Shown: piece by piece, positions 22,656 to 33,469 of the stretch
How the letters are laid out: the number at the start of each line of letters is the position of its first letter
How positions within the stretch are numbered: position 1 is the first letter of the stretch
Assembly: GCA_905221605.1 (NCBI GenBank)
Contig: CAJNDS010000042.1
Location: forward strand, 43,501-107,500
Reading direction: 5' to 3'
Source of the DNA: Symbiodinium natans
Lineage: Eukaryota; Sar; Dinophyceae; Suessiales; Symbiodiniaceae
Length of the DNA stretch: 64,000 nt
Notes under the pieces: model-generated
The model's input: the letters and a program-made list of their open reading frames with translations, nothing else
Told to the model about the DNA's origin: nothing
The model's database searches: none
Position numbers and translations under genes: made by a program

Positions 22656-25630
22656 GCGTGTCTCTGTGTGTGTGTGTGTGCATCTTGCCTGTTGCTCCCA
22701 CCGGTCCAAAGGCCATCCGTGCCAGGACGGGCTTTCCTGTTTTTCCTCATGGGGTTCTATTGCGGCGTGAGCCGGGTCGATCTTCGTAAAGTAAATGACC
22801 GCAGTGCATCGGTTGGTGTGGCCCATCTTGCCGCAGTTGCACCACTTCGCGTGCAAAGCGCCCATCAGATCACAAGCATGACTCCTGACCGCATCACGAT
22901 GCTGTATCACATCACTTGAGACTTCACAGTGCAAGCCATGTGCGAACCACTGAACATGTCGACGGCGGATGCAAACCTGCTGCGTGGACGTTGAGGAAGG
23001 CTCTCGCGGCAGTCAGGGGAGGCTGCACCAAATGTTTGATACCCGACAGTCACGTCCAAGAACGAAACAGGTCGTGAGGGACGGGAAGAGATGCAATGTG
23101 GTTGCACGACGACAACCGTCGGACCGTTTGCTGAATCGCGTGGCCAGCACTATCGTTTGCTTTGGGCATCCGAAGCACCGTACAATTGGAGGAGCACTAT
23201 ATGCCAGGACTTCCATCGATCAAAAAGGATCTACTGCACCCAACATCAACGAACTGACTTGGAGGCAAAGGGTCCTTGAAAGCTAAAGCCCTTGTGCTCC
23301 ATCAGCGTAGAGCTGAGAGTCAAGGGCAGATCCTGCATTGCTTTAGGCAGCCTTCTAAATCTACTAAAACCAACAAGGGTTCTCTGGGCGGAAAGTTCGG
23401 AAAGGAAAGGCGGCCTTCAGCCTCATCTTGGGGCTGGATCTTGCATCGCGGCTGCCTGGGGCACTTTGCGCGAGCGCCTTCGTGCAGTTACAGCATGTGC
23501 TGAAACCTCCCTGCTGTGTGCCCAGCGCAGCGCACAAGCGCTCAGGGAACGCGCCACTGAATCCGGCCTTACCCATTCGCCGATACATTCTGAAGGCTTG
23601 CAGCCTTCAGTCTGGCTACGATATGATAAGCACAAGCGCAAATCAGCCCCGTGCGGTTGGCGTCCGGTCATGCTTCAGTTGAGGTTCTCCTGCCAGGCAT
23701 TGCAAGCTCTGCGATGGAAAGCTGGAGGATTGAACGCAAGCAGCCTCTTCAAGGACATGGCATGCAAAAACGACCATTGCGGCTGTGCTGGTCCGAGAAA
23801 GACGCCTAAACAGCAATGCACATGCCAGCGACCGTGCGTACTTTGTAGTCACTGAAATGCAAGTCATGACATGCTGGTAGCTTCTGCCCAAGCACAGATG
23901 CTGCACAAAATGTGAACCCTGACTTGTAGCAGAGTATTGATGATCATGATCTCCATGCCGATGTACTACTCCAAGGCAAATGCTGCGAGGAGAACATGTG
24001 CACGACATCGACTGAATCTTCTGATCTGCGCAGATTCATGCTGCTCCTTCGCATGTAACTCCGGAGGAACGTGACCCAACTGACTCAACACTTTCATGCT
24101 TGGGCATCCCTGCACTCTCCGCCATGGACTTCCAAAGCCTTTGCAATGCTCTGTGGGGCTCCCTACTACCCTGATGGTGTTGTAATGGTATTTGAAAGGC
24201 ATTTGCACCAATCTCTGCAAGGCATCGAGTCGAGGCTCTTCGCACGGCACACCGCAGCTCCGCCAGCCCCTTGTGGCCCTCAACCCCGGTCGATGACGGC
24301 CCTGCTCCCACTGCATTTGGCTCCGTCGGCTGCTCTTGGCCCATACATGTTCGGCGACATTCCAAAGCATTCCAAGCTTAAGTAACTGAAGCACTTCAGC
24401 GGCATTGTTAGAGGCATTTTCCTGCAGGCCTCTGGAGGCTCCGGCGACTGCAATTCTCTGAGAGAAGGTTGGTCGTTTAGTGTGTTTGAAGAATCGACAG
24501 GGGAGTGACTCTGTGGGTGTCCCTCGCAACAAGCTTGCTGCGTGCTCTATAGTGCTTACTACTTGACTCAGGACAGGTATCGTATGCGTGGCGGACAAGC
24601 TCAGACCTTTCTGCACATGCCTCCGGCGTTGATATCTTGCAAAAGCTACTGCAAGTGGGTTGTAGCTGTGAGACATAGTTGCGCGCAGCAACGATTTGCA
24701 CCTACACTGTGTCTACGTTACAAAACTGGCTGTTAAGGACACTTCGATGTGAAGGGACGACTCTTGCACTACTCCGTCCATCGACGGCAAGCGTGTGAGG
24801 AAAATCCGCTCCTGGTCTACTTGGATGCACGCTTCATCTTGGAGGCATATTAGGTGAAACACGGGGGTCGATTTGGTAGGGCGGCCATTCTAGCACGGCT
24901 GCTCTCCACTCGTTAAACGGCTGTGCTGAAACATTGTCGCGTCTTGCGACTGCCTTGCCCTAAACTTGCACTCATGGCGAAGTTGCATCTTCAGCTCTGC
25001 TCATGCCCACCTTTGTCAGTTCCGACTTGAGAGCCCAGTATGAGAAAACGTCGCACAGGCTCGGACTGCGTAGCTCATGCTGTCCACATCATTGCCATAG
25101 CCATAGTCCTCGTCTGCCTCTTCGGCCTGCATGTCGACGTCTGCGCTTCAGGAAGCGTCGCACGGGCAGACTTGGTTGACATGGCAGGGAAAGCCTAGAG
25201 TCGAATCATGTCGAAACCCAAGGAAGGTCATGGAATGCCTGCTCGCCGCTGTCGGCAAGGTCCGGCGAGAAACTGTGCGCAAGGCAGTAGAGTCACCCAC
25301 ACAGCTTTCCTTGTGCACGTCTGGGCGCTCGACTGCTGCAATTCTCGGACGGCAGCTAGAGCTCCCTCCAGAACCTCACATGCAGGCCAGACCCACATGT
25401 TGACTCCGGTACGGGTATCTCCAGCCTGTGTTGAAATGCCCGGAACAGTCTCAGAACATTCTGCACCACAATGCCTCGTTGGGGAAGGCCAACATCAGCG
25501 GAGGCAGGGTCGTGGTCTGTGGGACGGGCCTCAGCTCACTCAGCCCATGGGGGTGCTGAAATACTGCTTGCTGCTTGTGTAGGCACACGAAGCCCACATC
25601 TCCCAGCTCTGCCTTTCGGAGGCTTTGGGC
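22656..25630. other. No gene resolved in about 3 kb
   Basis: Two long frames occur: 187 codons on the plus strand (23292-23855) and 241 codons on the minus strand (23966-24691). Both are rich in Arg, His and Gln, have no recognisable motif and overlap other open frames. The minus frame is longer than expected by chance and agrees in strand, so it could hold exons. From 24740 to 25630 no frame is convincing. Confidence 0.35.
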
Positions 25631-25766
25631 CCCTAAACCCTAAACCCTGAACCCTAAACCCTATATAATCTACCCTAAACCCTAAACCCTAAACCCTAAA
25701 CCCTAAACCCTAAACCCTAAACCCTAAACCCTAAACCCTAAACCCTAAACCCTAAACCCTAAACCT
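25631..25766. repeat. Interstitial telomeric array (CCCTAAA)n
   Basis: Four CCCTAAA/CCCTGAA units, a short break (TATATAATCTA), then about 13 consecutive perfect CCCTAAA copies from about 25673 to 25765. This is the longest and least decayed telomere-type tract in the window, and its perfection suggests recent origin or ongoing homogenisation. Confidence 0.97.
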
Positions 25767-25902
25767 TGCTCCTATTCTCTGAGTTTCCGGCGTGGCCTGC
25801 TCGGGATTGGAGTTCGCCTGGGTGTAGACCCCGGCCTGGTCTCGGCTGCTGCAAACCCGCCTTTGTGGCTGAAAAAATCCCAACCCTGAGGGCTTTGGGT
25901 TT

Positions 25903-25930
25903 AGGGTTTAGGGTCTAGGGTCTAGGGGGC
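25903..25930. repeat. Short telomere-like tract in opposite orientation (TTTAGGG)
   Basis: Two TTTAGGG units followed by two TCTAGGG variants. It sits about 140 nt beyond the CCCTAAA array and faces the other way, so the two form a head-to-head telomeric pair. Confidence 0.85.
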
Positions 25931-26196
25931 TTTGCGGCTTTAGGGGTTGCCAGCTCCGCTTCTAAGCACCACCAAATCCATTACCCCCCAAACCCAAAGC
26001 ATTCTGCTGGTCCTTTCAGTGCTGTTGGGGCGCGTCGTGTTTCGTGGCTGCGGGGCATTTCGCGCTTAACAATCTTCAGGGAGGTGCTTCAAACTGAAGA
26101 GCAGGGGCCCTGTCCGGTACCCAAAACCTCCGGGTCGGAGGTGAAATACATTGACATACATTGAAGCGAGCCGTGAGGCCCCAAAGGCAGAGCGGC

Positions 26197-26928
26197 CTCC
26201 TTACAACACAGCCTTTGCAACAGCGTCTCGCGCACAGAGCTTGTTTTTGTTCACTCCGCCTTCTTTTCGCAACAAAAGTGTACGCTCCTGGTCACGATTG
26301 CTCAAAAGATGGTGGGCGCTTATGCGAGTTCCGATCTTGCCAACGATCTTGCTCACCTGCATGTGCTTAAAGGCAGCCAAAAAGAAGCGCCAAGATGTGC
26401 AGAGGTGACGGTGGCCTCGGCAAGCAGCTGGGATGCCCGAGCTGCTCTGCCACCTCGGCCTTCTACCACGGGCAAGATGGCCACGGCAATCTGTGCTGTG
26501 CTCCTGAGCGCATGGACACCTCTTAAGTCTGAGGATGTCTTATGGAAGATACCGTGGCGTGCTTTTCTTCTGAGAGAGGCGCTGCTTGAACTCCTCCAGG
26601 CAGCTCTGAAACGAGCGGCCGCTGTCCACGATCAGCGCATCGGCATCCACATCTCCTGCGTCTCCAGAAACCCTGGCAATACGAACACCAGTGCATGGCC
26701 ATCAGTAGCTATGCAAGGTGAAGCTGCAGCAAGACGAAGCTGGCCTGAGACGACCTGGATGCCCTTGAGCTGAAGGATCTTTAGCCAGTCTGTATGAGGA
26801 CTGTGCACGCGAATGCGCTGACCAAAGAGGCCTTGGGGGAAAGCAGCAGGAAAGTGTCGAGACTTCAGCATATGGGAACCTGGTGCATGAATCGCTTTGA
26901 GTGATTTTCTTCCAGAATTAGTCTCCAA
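26197..26928 (-). CDS. Unrecognised gene, three coding stretches and a stop
   Basis: Three minus-strand stretches are clearly protein-like: about 26700-26870 ('RIRVHSPHTDWLKILQLKG'), about 26575-26665 ('DADALIVDSGRSFQSCLEE') and about 26200-26365, where a CATGCAG acceptor is followed by 'VSKIVGKIGTRISAHHLL', a Lys/Asn-rich segment and a TAA stop near 26200. The first and second are in different frames, so an intron lies between them. I recognise no domain. The start is upstream of 26870 or at one of its in-frame ATGs. Confidence 0.45.
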
Positions 26929-27020
26929 TAGAAATTTCAGTCATAGCAGTCATAGCAATTGAAGTCAGGCAGCAGAGTCCAAGTCTTTGCTGCCATTCCT
27001 CCAGACCTGGAAGCTCTCTA

Positions 27021-27485
27021 GACCTATTGTTCACATCTCTGAGCCCTTGATTCCTGCCATGTGACATTATCGACTGTCTTTTGCTCGCACTGCAATTACA
27101 GTAACGAATCGCCCTCCCAAGATCCTCGTGACCATGCGGGTGACGAGCCGAGAACCTTGGGAAGCCTTACTCAGGCAGGCCAGATTTGTTTCTGCTGCCC
27201 TGGGCTGTACACCGACTGTCTGCGCAGTCTACGCGCAGTACATTATCCAACGTTTCGTCCCAAAAACATCAAAACAGACATAGAAGCCAAGGAAGACCTA
27301 TTGTTCACATCTCTGAGCCCTTGATTCCTACTATGTGACATTATCGACTGGATTTAGCTCGCATTGCGTTTGCAGTAGCGAATCGCCCTCCCCAGATCCT
27401 CGTGACCATTCAAGTGACGGGCCGAGAACCTTGGGAAGCCTTACTGAGGCAGGCCAGAGTTGTTTCTGCTGCCCTGGGCTGTACA
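27021..27485. repeat. Direct duplication of about 190 bp
   Basis: Two copies, 27021-27210 and 27295-27485, are offset by 274 nt. They begin GACCTATTGTTCACATC and end near GGGCTGTAC, with about 10 percent divergence by eye. They lie just 3' of the PAN gene stop, and neither looks coding. Confidence 0.85.
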
Positions 27486-27576
27486 TGGACGTGCCGCTTG
27501 TGGCACAAGATCGAAGCATGGTTCAAAAACCTACAGAAACCTGCTTAAACGCCTGGCTTCGGTCACGCTAAGCAAC

Positions 27577-29958
27577 TCAAACAAATAGCCGTCGTCCCGC
27601 CCTGTAGCCTTCACATCTGTAAGTATCCGCACTCATAGCAGTCCCATCCCCATCAACTCTGGTCCAGTGACTGCACACCTCCCCTTCGGCAATTGTGCTG
27701 GCAAAGGTCAGACAGGCAAACCCCTCAAGACTCTTGGAACTCTCCACTGGCTCTGTCCACACTTCACAGCGACCTGCGCTGTACTCGATGCCAGTGCATT
27801 CCGGTGTCAGAATGCACTTTGTCTTGCATGCATCTAGCCCAAACTCTGCGTGCACCACGTAGTAGTCTGGAGAATCATCATCAGGGTTGGCTCCACTGCA
27901 CGCCCGCGCAGACCCACCGTCCAGAGGTTCAAAGAAAAGGTGATCAGGGAGCCTGCCGATGCTAGACGAGCTGGTCTCTATGGACTCGCTGGTCATGATG
28001 GACTCGCTTGTCGTGATAGACTGGCTCGTCGGCGAAGCGCTGCTGGAAGTGATGGACTCGCTGGTTGTCATGGACTTCGTGGACGTGATGGATTCGCTTG
28101 TGCTGATGGGGCCGGCCATGTAGCTTTCGCATTTGTGAGATTCTGCAGTCGTGACGCTCCCATTCCCTGCAACTCTGGTCCAATCACTACAAATCTGCCC
28201 TTCCGGAAGTGTGCTGGCAAAGGTCAGACAGGCAAACCCCTCAAGACTCTTGGAACTCTCCACTGGCTCTGTCCACACTTCACAGCGACCTGCGCTGTAC
28301 TCGATGCCAGTGCATTCCGGTGTCAGAATGCACTTTGTCTTGCATGCATCTAGCCCAAACTCTGCGTGCACCACGTAGTAGTCTGGAGAATCATCATCAG
28401 GGTTGGCTCCACTGCACGCCCGCGCAGACCCACCGTCCAGAGGTTCAAAGAAAAGGTGATCAGGGAGCCTGCCGATGCTAGACGAGCTGGTCTCTATGGA
28501 CTCGCTGGTCATGATGGACTCGCTTGTCGTGATAGACTGGCTCGTCGGCGAAGCGCTGCTGGAAGTGATGGACTCGCTGGTTGTCATGGACTTCGTGGAC
28601 GTGATGGATTCGCTTGTGCTGATGGGGCCGGCCATGTAGCTTTCGCATTTGTGAGATTCTGCAGTCGTGACGCTCCCATTCCCTGCAACTCTGGTCCAAT
28701 CACTACAAATCTGCCCTTCCGGAAGTGTGCTGGCAAAGGTCAGACAGGCAAACCCCTCAAGACTCTTGGAACTCTCCACTGGCTCTGTCCACACTTCACA
28801 GCGACCTGCGCTGTACTCGATGCCGGTGCATTTCGGTGTCAGAATGCAATTTGTCTTGCAGGCACCTAGTGTAAACACCGGGTGCACCATGTAGTAATCT
28901 GCCAAGTTGTCATTTGGGTGGCTTCCCCTGCATGCCCGTGCAGACCCACCGTCTAGAGGTTCAAAGAAGAGATGGTTCGGGAGCCTGCCGATGCCAGACG
29001 AGCTGGTCTCTGTGGACTTGCTGGTCATGATGGACTCGCTGGTCGTGGTCACCGAAGTTGTCAAAGCCTCGCGTGTAGTGGACGAAGAGCTGGTGAAAGA
29101 CTCACTGGTGTTGCTTGGCACACTTGTTGTGACTGCATCTTTCACCTTGCAATGGCAGCAACTCAAACGATAATGTACATCGTAGGGACCCCATACTTCT
29201 GATCGCACCTCCTCCGTGAGCTTGATCCAGCAAGAACCCATGCTCCATCCAAACAACCAAGCTGCGTCACTGCACTCGTGAGGGTATCGACGCTCATCGG
29301 TGATGGGGGTGCTCCAATAGCCGGATCCACTCTCACAAGAGAGTTCATAGTCACCGCCACATGCAAGGAACCTGACGCCCTTCCAATTCGAATTCTCCCA
29401 CCCGTCGTTGTAGTGCCACCTAGCCGCTCGGGGAATCAGCGCACAAGGATTCTTTCGCCAGCACGTGAAGCTCGACAAGTTCTTGAAGGCCTCAATGGTC
29501 CGTGTCCACAGTTCACAGCGGCCCGAGCTCGTTTCCACCCCTGTGCAATTGGCGCGTTTCAGGCAAAGCTCCTTGCACTCTGCTTCCTGGACTGCTTTCA
29601 CCTCGTAATAGCTGTCATGATTGTCATTCATGCTGCTGCCCCGACATGCACCTGGCGACGCGGAGAATTCTCCCGGGCCAAGCTTGGCAATGAGCATGCA
29701 CCCGGGTTCTCGCCCTGTTCCAGTGTGCACAGATCGCCGGCAGCAAGTGCGAAACAGGTGATCAATCCAAAGCTTCGCATGGCGAACCAGAGCGCGCAGA
29801 GATGGCTTGAGCGCTACTTGCAAGACAAAGTCGGTTAGCCCCGAGCTTGAGGTGCAAGTGAGGCCAACGCAAGCTAGGCCCCCGATTGTTGCACGGCCTG
29901 TTTTCTTCAAGCTCAGCCTGCAGACCTTTTCAAAACAAAGCACAAGAATTGCACTCAT
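27577..29958 (-). CDS. Secreted PAN/apple-like repeat protein, intronless
   Basis: A single uninterrupted frame of 793 residues. Residues about 103-166, 342-405, 514-577 and 686-749 are four related Cys modules, each with a Cys near the start, 'CKTKCILTPECTGIEYSAG' or a variant, then 'RCEVWT' and a final 'FAC'. This is the Cys-x3-Cys plus C-x-G-x-E pattern of PAN/apple-like extracellular modules, which usually bind protein or carbohydrate. Each of the last three is followed by a W/C segment ('SDWTRVAGNG'). Residues about 172-270 form a separate Cys- and Trp-rich domain. Ser/Thr-rich linkers ('TSESITS' repeats) suggest O-glycosylated stalks. Modules 3 and 4 are an almost exact 172-residue duplication. 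The N-terminal 90 residues lack an obvious signal peptide, so the true start may be downstream or a 5' exon may be missing. Surface adhesion is inferred. Confidence 0.75.
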   Translation of the reverse strand: MSAILVLCFEKVCRLSLKKTGRATIGGLACVGLTCTSSSGLTDFVLQVALKPSLRALVRHAKLWIDHLFRTCCRRSVHTGTGREPGCMLIAKLGPGEFSASPGACRGSSMNDNHDSYYEVKAVQEAECKELCLKRANCTGVETSSGRCELWTRTIEAFKNLSSFTCWRKNPCALIPRAARWHYNDGWENSNWKGVRFLACGGDYELSCESGSGYWSTPITDERRYPHECSDAAWLFGWSMGSCWIKLTEEVRSEVWGPYDVHYRLSCCHCKVKDAVTTSVPSNTSESFTSSSSTTREALTTSVTTTSESIMTSKSTETSSSGIGRLPNHLFFEPLDGGSARACRGSHPNDNLADYYMVHPVFTLGACKTNCILTPKCTGIEYSAGRCEVWTEPVESSKSLEGFACLTFASTLPEGQICSDWTRVAGNGSVTTAESHKCESYMAGPISTSESITSTKSMTTSESITSSSASPTSQSITTSESIMTSESIETSSSSIGRLPDHLFFEPLDGGSARACSGANPDDDSPDYYVVHAEFGLDACKTKCILTPECTGIEYSAGRCEVWTEPVESSKSLEGFACLTFASTLPEGQICSDWTRVAGNGSVTTAESHKCESYMAGPISTSESITSTKSMTTSESITSSSASPTSQSITTSESIMTSESIETSSSSIGRLPDHLFFEPLDGGSARACSGANPDDDSPDYYVVHAEFGLDACKTKCILTPECTGIEYSAGRCEVWTEPVESSKSLEGFACLTFASTIAEGEVCSHWTRVDGDGTAMSADTYRCEGYRAGRRLFV
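27690..28824 (-). repeat. 516-bp tandem duplication inside the PAN gene
   Basis: Bases 27690-28308 match 28206-28824 with an offset of exactly 516 nt (172 codons). The match is essentially perfect until about 28800, where it diverges. The reading frame is preserved. A third, older copy lies further upstream in the gene. Confidence 0.93.
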
Positions 29959-30023
29959 TACACCCTATAAGTATATCCACATTCACCAGACCTCACCATC
30001 AGACTCCCCAGCATACCGCCCCT

Positions 30024-30047
30024 TCGCTCCCCCCTCCCTCCCTCCCT

Positions 30048-30085
<38 letters not shown>
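30024..30085. repeat. CCCT/CT microsatellite
   Basis: Several CCCT tetramers pass into a CT dinucleotide run and then CTTT steps. It lies just upstream of the PAN gene on its coding strand, so it reads AG/GAGG there. The Arg/Glu-rich frame across it is a repeat artefact. Confidence 0.95.
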
Positions 30086-30094
<9 letters not shown>

Positions 30095-30705
30095 GGGGGC
30101 ATGGGGGCAAGCCCCCGGGCGTACGCGCCCGCCCCGGTATGCAGCTCTCTCTCCATCTCTCTCTCTCTGGATCATGACATCCACTGAATAAAAAAAGGGC
30201 TGGCCGAGCTGCGGGAGCGCAAGCGATCCAAGGATGTCAGTTTCTGCGTCGCCTGCCCACCAGCGGCCTCCAACTCCAAGCCAGCGGTCCTGCTTGCAGG
30301 AATCTGGCACACTGCGGGTGCGCTCACGCTGGCAGGTGCCAGCAGCTACACAGCAAAGGCAGAGGGAAAAGTGAGGAAAAAAGAAAAAAACCTGCAGTGA
30401 GCTCTCTTCATGTCTTCTCTTGCCCCGTCAAACGCAGCCAAGTTGCCAGCTCTGGGGCTCCTCGCCGGGGTGCCATGCGCTGCGAGGCAGGCAGGCCACA
30501 CCGAGGCTTCCGTCCCAAAGCCGCCGGACCTCGGTTTGATGAGAATATAAAGCTTCAGGTGGACGCCGCTGGAGACTGGACATCCCTAAGGCATATTTGG
30601 TATCATTTTACTGAAGCTACTGGTTTTTGCCGCCAAAAAAAGGCCGCATGCCTCCACTCTCAGGTTCTGGCTGTGATGGAAGCGTTGAAGTGCGTTGGTG
30701 ACAGC

Positions 30706-31790
30706 TCAACTCCTTGATCCAAGGTCCAACTGCCGCAGCCGTCCGAATTGAACAAAAGAATCTTTTTCTGCCAGTAGTGTTATTATTCTTATTCTGATTA
30801 CTGACATTAATTTTGTTCTTATCCAACCCAGAGGACATGCATCATGCACGATCAGGCCATGCGCTGGAAGCTTCTCATGAAGATCTTGCCGCCAAAGCTC
30901 GTTGATCGGCTGCCTGCGCGAGAACCTCGTCGAGCAATCCGCGTGGAGAGACTGCCAAACGGAAGGGGGCTTCAAATCCTCACAGAAAGCGCATGAAATC
31001 AGCAAAGCACAGACGCAGAAGAGTTGCACAAGGTTGCGCGGACCCGTCCTTGCGGACTGAGGGGCACCTCTTCCAGTGAGCCCACAGCAAAGCTAAACCT
31101 GAGCAAAGTTGCTGCCAAGTATTCGGGCGGAAACGCCTGCTGCTTGCAACATTTGCGACATTGCACGATGCTGCTTGGTCCTGGAATGACCTGCACCACG
31201 CCGGGTACGAAGTACGAAGCCTGTACTATCTTTGAGCCTCTGAGCCGAGGCACGGATAGATGCGAGTGACAACTCTGAGCTGTACCATGAGAAGGGCGTG
31301 ACGACGCAGGGCCGCAATGACTTCCAGCTCGTCCGTACCGAGCACCGCCACAGTGTCGTCTGAGCACGCAAAGGTCGCCAGGAAGGGCAGCGCTCCCGTA
31401 TCCAGGACCTGGCCTCGGACCTCCATCAGAAACTGGGTCACACGAGCAGCAGCGTTGGGAGCCTCCAGCAGCACTCCCACTTTGGGGAGCGCACTCCATG
31501 CACTGAAAGCAACTCTTGGGCTGTCTACAGGCGGCTTCTGAGCAACGATGACCATATTCTCAGATGTGGTGAGCGCGGGAGCGTACTCCAGCAGCTCTGT
31601 GCAATATCCCAGCTTCTCCAAGATGTTCGCGCGACCTGCCTCAAGCAGTTGCCTCACTTCACGCCCCATCTCAATCATGGCCTTCCTGCCGCCAAAGGTG
31701 TGCTCCCAGCCTTGTCTTGCTTCAGCCAGCTAATGGCATCACGATCTAACTTATCAATCAGAGGATACATAGTACTGAAATGTACTGAAG
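30706..31790 (-). CDS. Unrecognised gene, well-supported coding exons
   Basis: Three minus-strand blocks have strong coding character. About 31240-31735 is one long exon: it begins near 'LAEARQGWEHTFGGRK', continues through 'RANILEKLGYCTELLEY' and 'FACSDDTVAVLGTDELE', and is mainly helical with short hydrophobic strands. About 31095-31200 contains 'VVQVIPGPSSIVQCRKCC'. About 30830-30985 contains 'DLKPPSVWQSLHADC' and 'LHEKLPAHGLIVHDAC'. The frame change between blocks requires introns. No known family came to mind, and no signal peptide or membrane segment is obvious. Confidence 0.5.
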
Positions 31791-31799
31791 CGCTGCAGA

Positions 31800-32222
31800 C
31801 TAATCAGACTGGCTGCGCTGCCAGCTCTTGAAAGACTTATCCGAGCCATTTCCGCCATCTTGGTCAACTCTCAGCCGTGCGACGGCGAGTAGCTTCACCA
31901 GCATGGGCCACTCACTGGCTGAGAAGCTGCGCTCGCGGAGGTAGCTTGGATTCGAGTACTCCTCGGGATATCTCGGGCTGGATGGGTGCTTCCGAAAACT
32001 TGTGATGCCGGTTTCTGCAACTGCCGAGTTGCAACGGCCTTTGTGTGTCCTTTCTGTATCAAAGAAGCTTGCAGTGACCAGGCTGACTGAAAACAGGCGA
32101 TACCATGCCGGCGCCGTGTATATATGCGCTAAGCCGCTAAACCAACGTGCCCCAAATTATGCCGGCGTAGACCCCAAACAGTGAGGAGGGCCAGAAAAGG
32201 CCAAAGAAGGCCAGAAGTATAG
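31800..32222. other. No gene resolved
   Basis: Between the unrecognised gene above and the inverted-repeat element. Short frames only, none convincing. Confidence 0.4.
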
Positions 32223-32523
32223 AGATCCCAAATGCCTCCGGTGGGGAAGCCTCCCGTTCCAAATTGGGAAACCATGGGAAACCACACATAAGGTAGTTGT
32301 GCAAATCACAATTTAAACCACATGTGGCGCAGGCAAGGGGGGGGGGCTCAAGATGGTGGCACATGGAAAACAAAAATATTTTGGTGGCGTTGGACGTTGT
32401 CTTAGTGGTTTTGATAAGGTTATTCCACTTCTCTGTCAGTCCTACCGTCTGGGGCACCATACGGCCTTTCGAAAAACACATAGCCTTGACAGATACTCAG
32501 TAAGCAACACAGCAAGAGTTGCT

Positions 32524-32815
32524 GAGCTCTGAACACTCAAGAACAACACTCCAGAAGTAGAACTACATCAAAACGACAAGCCAAATCAACTTTTTCTGGA
32601 CCGACAAGTAGAAATAGCTTGTGGCAACAGCAGAATGGTCACTGTGGTTTTCCAGGGGTGAAAGCATGGTCTCTCAGCAATACAGCAGAGTTAACACAGA
32701 AGTAATGATCATGCTGTTGAGCTCTGAACACTCAAGAACAACACTCCAGAACTAGAACTATATCAAAACGACAAGCCAAATCAACTTTTGTGGCAACAGC
32801 AGAATGGCCACTGTG
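32524..32815. repeat. Duplicated segment inside the inverted-repeat element
   Basis: A block beginning GAGCTCTGAACACTCAAGAA occurs at about 32524-32600 and again at about 32718-32793 with few differences. A second shared block (TGTGGCAACAGCAGAATGG...) occurs at about 32619 and 32791. Together they indicate a direct duplication of about 190 nt, followed by an internal deletion in one copy. Confidence 0.85.
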
Positions 32816-32964
32816 GGCCTCAAGGGTCTGAGGCTTGAGGATGGCTCCCCTTAGTTTGGGGTGCTTCTAATTTCTTTAAAGGGGGTCGGGGGGGGAGGGG
32901 GGTGGGGGGTGGTTTATGAAAAGCAGTGCGACAGTTCATCGACTTGGGACCCCATACTCCAAAT

Positions 32965-33391
32965 CCCACTTGCGCTTCCGCGCCGCGCGCGGTAGCACAA
33001 GCGACCCCATCCGCAGCACAAGTGCGCGCTATGGCAACCTGTACTTGCGCCATGGATGTGGTCACTTGCGCTTCCGCGCCGCGCGCGGTAGCACAAGTGA
33101 GCTTTGGAGTACGGATTCAGGATTTGGCAAGTGGCTGAAAACAGACTCTTTACAGTGAGGAATTTTGGTTGACGTGCGCTTACGCGCAGCGCGGAAGCAC
33201 AAGTAGGTGAAAACGGACCATTTAGAACGAGGATTCTTGGTGGACTTGCGCTTACGCTCGGTGCGCGGAAGCACCAGTAGGTGAAAACGGACCATGTAGA
33301 ACGAGGATTCTTGGTGGACTTGCGCTTACGCGCGGCGCGCGGAAGCACAAGTAGGTGAAAACAGATCATTTAGAACAAGGAATTTTGGTTG
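32965..33391. repeat. Cluster of five GC-rich palindromic units, three in a 74-bp tandem array
   Basis: The palindromic core (ACTTGCGCTTCCGCGC paired with a near reverse complement ending in GCACAAGT) occurs at about 32968 and 33063. Variants then occur in three tandem units at about 33171, 33244 and 33318, spaced 73-74 nt. Each core can fold into a stem of about 15 bp with a GC-rich tip. The long minus-strand repeat-protein frame across it is a by-product. Confidence 0.85.
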
Positions 33392-33469
33392 ATCTGCGCT
33401 GGGATCACGAGGCTGCACTATCCGACACTTTGGAACGGGAGGCTTCCCCACCGGAGGCATTTGGGATCT

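Larger units (their letters stand above)
32223..33469. mobile_element. Putative element bounded by a perfect 41-bp inverted repeat
   Basis: The sequences 32223-32263 and 33429-33469 are exact reverse complements over 41 nt and diverge immediately outside and inside. The 1.25-kb interior has no coding frame with protein character but contains duplicated and palindromic repeats (separate entries). No convincing target-site duplication is visible at the outer edges. It could be a non-autonomous transposon or an inverted duplication with a replaced core. Confidence 0.55.

Noticed and set aside
23966-24691. 241-codon minus-strand frame as a real intronless gene
   Set aside because: Arg/His/Gln-rich, no motif, and overlapped by other long frames on both strands; kept only as a note in the gene-free region.
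32914-33369. 151-codon minus-strand repeat protein
   Set aside because: It follows exactly the DNA palindrome repeats, and the unit length is not kept in codons across all copies.
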